Positions 18,044 through 18,819 of a stretch of DNA of 18,819 nt are shown piece by piece. Under the pieces are notes generated by a model. That model was not told the origin of the DNA and ran no database searches. It worked only from the letters and a program-made list of their open reading frames with translations. This stretch comes from Synura sp. LO234KE (Eukaryota > Sar > Synurophyceae > Synurales > Mallomonadaceae), in NCBI GenBank assembly GCA_015143735.1, contig VKHC01000107.1, positions 1 through 18,819 of the forward strand, read 5' to 3'. Position 1 is the stretch's first letter, and each line of letters starts with the position of its first letter. The position numbers were made by a program, and so were the translations under genes.

Positions 18044-18819
18044 TCACAACTGCGAAGCTCTCCGCAACTCTTCCTCTAACCTCGCAGCTAGGATACCCCA
18101 CCGAGAATGCTCGGTGGCAACGTGCGCTACGGATTCCACCAAACTGCGATAGGTGTGGCGGACCAGATCCTTCGAAATTCCATTCTTCAACAGAGATAAC
18201 ACCCACTCCAGACACAGGTCTGTGTATTTGCATTGCATCAGTAACGTAGATATTCCGTCAAATATACGGTTACGAAGAGAGGCAGAGAATTCCTGATACA
18301 AAAAAGAGTTGCGACACGTAAGTGAGTTGAATATAGAAATGGTATGGATGACGTGGTGGATGAAGTTTATAGATATGAAGTAGAGGAGGAGGGTAAGGCT
18401 AATCTCACCTCAGGATAAGGACCGAACAAGTGCATAGCCTCAGCCAAGTCATCCAACTGACCGCTGTCCAACACAATCCCAAAACACCTCTGGTGGTCTC
18501 CTCGACTGAGAAGGAGTTTCGCCTGAGAGGGGGAGGAACGTGAGATACAGTGGGTTTCTAGAGGACCTCAACGAACTGTAAATTTATTAAATAGATAATG
18601 CAGAACTATTTATGGGAGAATAGGGAGAATAGGGAGTGGTTGGCGAAGATATTATGGTGTAGAGAGCGAGACGCGAGCAGTACCTGATTCCAGTCCACCA
18701 CATCTCTACGACTTCCTCGAGAACGGCTGTAGTCTCCGCTGCTCTCCTCCGAATCCCTCCGTGTCCGTGTCCGTGTCCATCCGGCTGACTTGGGGCGTCT
18801 GCCTCGACTTGCAGCGGTA
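18044..18819 (-). CDS. C-terminal exons of a helical protein, possibly EDC4/Ge-1-like (5' end outside window)
   Basis: Three exons read on the minus strand: 18819-18684 (partial), 18522-18409 and 18292-18044, stop TGA at 18046-18044. Introns 18683-18523 (161 nt, GTACTG...CTCTCAG) and 18408-18293 (116 nt, GTGAGA...TATCAG) are both phase 0. The first exon encodes a low-complexity Arg/Ser/Thr linker (TRTRTRRDSEESSGDYSRSR) then DVVDWNQ; the next reads KLLLSRGDHQRCFGIVLDSG and LDDLAEAMHLFG; the last is helical with TLLMQCKYTDLCLEWVLSLL and ends EEELRRASQL. The order of a 'KLL-GD--RCF--VL-S--L' helix pair, then a Leu-rich helix and a 'L-LEWV' helix, resembles the C-terminal domain of the mRNA-decapping scaffold EDC4/Ge-1/VARICOSE, which also follows a Ser-rich linker. 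That is a pattern impression from memory, not an alignment. The gene structure is well supported; the name is weak. The first exon is also open in another frame. Confidence 0.7.
18293..18408 (-). other. Intron in the right-hand minus-strand gene (phase 0)
   Basis: Donor GTGAGA and a T-rich tract ending GTATCAG on the minus strand. It joins ...LFGPYPE to EFSASLRNR in frame. Confidence 0.8.
18523..18683 (-). other. Intron in the right-hand minus-strand gene (phase 0)
   Basis: Donor GTACTG and a long pyrimidine tract ending CTCTCAG on the minus strand. It contains a 9-bp tandem (GGGAGAATA twice, 18614-18631 on the plus strand). A second AG 17 nt further into the exon is an alternative acceptor. 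Confidence 0.75.
18761..18778. repeat. Three tandem copies of the hexamer GTGTCC, in coding sequence
   Basis: GTGTCC repeated three times without mismatch. On the minus strand it encodes the alternating Thr-Arg part of the linker in the right-hand gene. In-frame hexamer repeats can vary in number without breaking the frame. Confidence 0.85.

Overview
This is nuclear eukaryotic DNA with spliced genes, probably from a protist or alga. The evidence is GT-AG introns of 68-161 nt on both strands, long AT-rich gene-poor stretches, no bacterial operon layout, and the C-terminal half of nicastrin (a gamma-secretase subunit found only in eukaryotes). The standard genetic code fits every gene read here. 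I cannot name the species; the nicastrin C-terminus looks more plant- or algal-like than animal-like, but that is an impression, not an alignment.

Layout. (1) 1-1361, + strand: the last five exons of a nicastrin gene, entering from the left edge and ending in a transmembrane segment. (2) 1362-12838: about 11.5 kb, mostly AT-rich, with no recognisable long gene. It holds a repeat cluster with tandem and inverted copies (2492-2762), a striking long hairpin with 69-nt arms (8518-8679), small repeats, and several short ORFs; 9848-10198 is the most credible, with 11540-11869, 11928-12164(-) and 1970-2224(-) weaker. (3) 12839-16042, + strand: a 1067-residue, intronless reading frame encoding three laminin-G/concanavalin-A-like modules, with an N-terminal myristoylation motif and no signal peptide. 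An open, coding-looking stretch immediately downstream (to 16539) has no ATG in a useful position and is best explained as a spliced C-terminal extension. (4) 16540-18043: intergenic. (5) 18044-18819, - strand: the last three exons of a gene entering from the right edge, with a low-complexity Arg/Ser/Thr linker followed by a helical C-terminal domain that resembles the decapping scaffold EDC4/Ge-1/VARICOSE only in general pattern. The lectin-like gene and this gene are convergent.

The genes do not form an obvious pathway: nicastrin acts in membranes of the secretory/endosomal system, the lectin-like protein is predicted to sit on the cytosolic face of a membrane, and the right-hand gene may be an RNA-decay scaffold. 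The two observations most worth following are the hairpin at 8518-8679, a good candidate small-RNA precursor or young inverted duplication, and the myristoylated three-module lectin-fold protein with its probable cryptic 3' exon.
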